From positions 3,472,001 through 3,536,000 of the forward strand of contig OZ245942.1 of the NCBI GenBank assembly GCA_965230065.1: a DNA stretch of 64,000 nt, written 5' to 3'. The notes under the pieces are model-generated. The model worked only from the letters and a program-made list of their open reading frames with translations. It ran no database searches and was not told where the DNA came from. Position 1 is the first letter of the stretch; every line of letters begins with the position of its first letter. Shown piece by piece: positions 63,361 to 64,000 of the stretch. The stretch is from G965230065 sp965230065 (GTDB taxonomy: Bacteria > Bacteroidota > Bacteroidia > Cytophagales > Cyclobacteriaceae). The position numbers were made by a program, and so were the translations under genes.

Positions 63361-64000
63361 TCAAAGTTTTGTATTTTCTCCTGTTTGGGCCATTGCTTCC
63401 CAAGCTTCTGGTGTTACAACACACCGAAAGCCCAGGTGCTCCTGACCACTGTCAATAGATGTGGCCATTCGGGCAGAGGGCCGGTAATTGGAGCAATAAT
63501 CCCTGCTGCACAAGAAAGAGCCACCTTTGATTACCCTTTTCAAACCATAAGGGTCTGATGGATCGTAGCACATGGTAGGGCCTTCGGGGTTCACAGTAAG
63601 CTTTCCTGTTCTTGACTGATAGGCATCATATCTGTACCAATCTGATGACCATTCCCACACATTGCCAATAATTTCGTACAAACCGTATCCATTAGGCGGG
63701 TAAGATTTAACTGGTGCTGAAGCATTGAATCCGTCCATGATGGCATTGTTATGCGGGAAGTCACCCTGGAAGAAGTTTGCCAGGTATTTTCCGTCGGGCG
63801 TAAGCTCATCGCCCCAGGCAAAGGCTTTTTCATACACGCCACCCCGGGCGGCAAACTCCCATTCGGCTTCGGTGGGCAGGCGTTTTCCGACCCATTCGGC
63901 ATAGGCTACGGCATCTTCGTAAGCAATGTGTACAACCGGGTGGTTGTCTTTGCCTTCGATAGAACTGCCTGGCCCTTTTGGATGTTGCCAGTCAGCACCA
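63361..64000 (-). CDS. Formylglycine-generating-enzyme-like (SUMF1/FGE) protein, partial
   Basis: The 3' part of a minus-strand gene that runs off the window end; the open frame covers at least 213 residues. Readable blocks are PVVHIAYEDAVAYAEWVGKRLPTEAEWEFAARGG, YGLYEIIGNVWEWSSDWY, RVIKGGSFLCSRDYCSNYRP and GFRCVV, the FGE-sulfatase fold signature. In true formylglycine-generating enzymes the two Cys of the CSRDYC-like region take part in copper-dependent oxidation of a sulfatase cysteine; such a pair is seen here. Many Bacteroidota members instead bind ligands or occur in gliding/secretion proteins (GldJ/GldK-like), so either role is possible. Confidence 0.85.
   Translation of the reverse strand, partial: GADWQHPKGPGSSIEGKDNHPVVHIAYEDAVAYAEWVGKRLPTEAEWEFAARGGVYEKAFAWGDELTPDGKYLANFFQGDFPHNNAIMDGFNASAPVKSYPPNGYGLYEIIGNVWEWSSDWYRYDAYQSRTGKLTVNPEGPTMCYDPSDPYGLKRVIKGGSFLCSRDYCSNYRPSARMATSIDSGQEHLGFRCVVTPEAWEAMAQTGENTKL

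Overview
The window reads as chromosomal DNA of a Bacteroidota bacterium, most likely a free-living Cytophagales-type species (inference). Supporting signs are Bacteroidota-typical families (DUF6261, DUF2797, 7TMR-type histidine kinases, Tat-signal Gfo/Idh oxidoreductases, formylglycine-generating-enzyme-like proteins), weak Shine-Dalgarno signals, several exact TAnnTTTG-type -7 boxes, and moderate GC with AT-rich islands. No rRNA, CRISPR array, transposase or phage module is visible. There is one tRNA (Arg, anticodon TCG).

Region 0-9 kb: a KinB-like sensor kinase, an EamA exporter, a PepSY membrane protein, a TetR repressor divergent from a cupin and a short-chain dehydrogenase, a membrane-bound LuxR regulator divergent from a small membrane protein, and an Omp85-like outer-membrane barrel. 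Both regulator/target pairs carry clear dyad sequences in their shared intergenic regions.

Region 9-24 kb, all on the minus strand, is the most unusual part. Four tandem DUF3604 proteins (PHP-like, metal-dependent phosphoesterase-type motifs, all exported and three of them lipoproteins) lead into a compact set: PpiC-type peptidyl-prolyl isomerase, a HupE/UreJ-like multi-spanning protein with a C-terminal extracytoplasmic domain, an ABC ATPase, an FtsX-type permease, a ZnuA-like metal-binding lipoprotein and a frameshifted diacylglycerol-kinase-like gene. Overlapping or near-zero spacing links the set from the last DUF3604 gene down to the metal-binding protein. A decayed copy of the ppiC 5' end lies between two DUF3604 genes, so a DUF3604-ppiC unit was duplicated or recombined. 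I infer an envelope metal-handling and phosphoesterase system that, as far as I know, has not been described as a unit.

Region 24-26 kb: a repeat-rich kilobase (large hairpin element, four 41-bp tandem units, a perfect 20-bp inverted repeat) followed by a DUF6261 gene with a second copy of the hairpin element downstream. Region 26-35 kb: heparinase-like lyase, cobC-cobS-cobT (cobalamin nucleotide-loop assembly), FAD monooxygenase with a holin-like membrane protein, a Fic AMP-transferase whose 3' part is strikingly AT-rich, an AraC regulator and a DUF1579-like secreted protein.

Region 35-50 kb: glnS, a sugar-phosphate isomerase/epimerase plus Gfo/Idh oxidoreductase pair, DUF202, a CPA2 antiporter, DUF2797, a chimeric gene relic, a complete RND tripartite efflux operon and purU. 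Region 50-64 kb: an AT-rich orphan Cys-rich secreted protein next to tRNA-Arg, sucC, lolD-type ATPase, a subtilase with a large insert, a second Gfo/Idh protein, a 7TMR histidine kinase, alaS, an M23 endopeptidase and the 3' part of a formylglycine-generating-enzyme-like gene cut by the window end.
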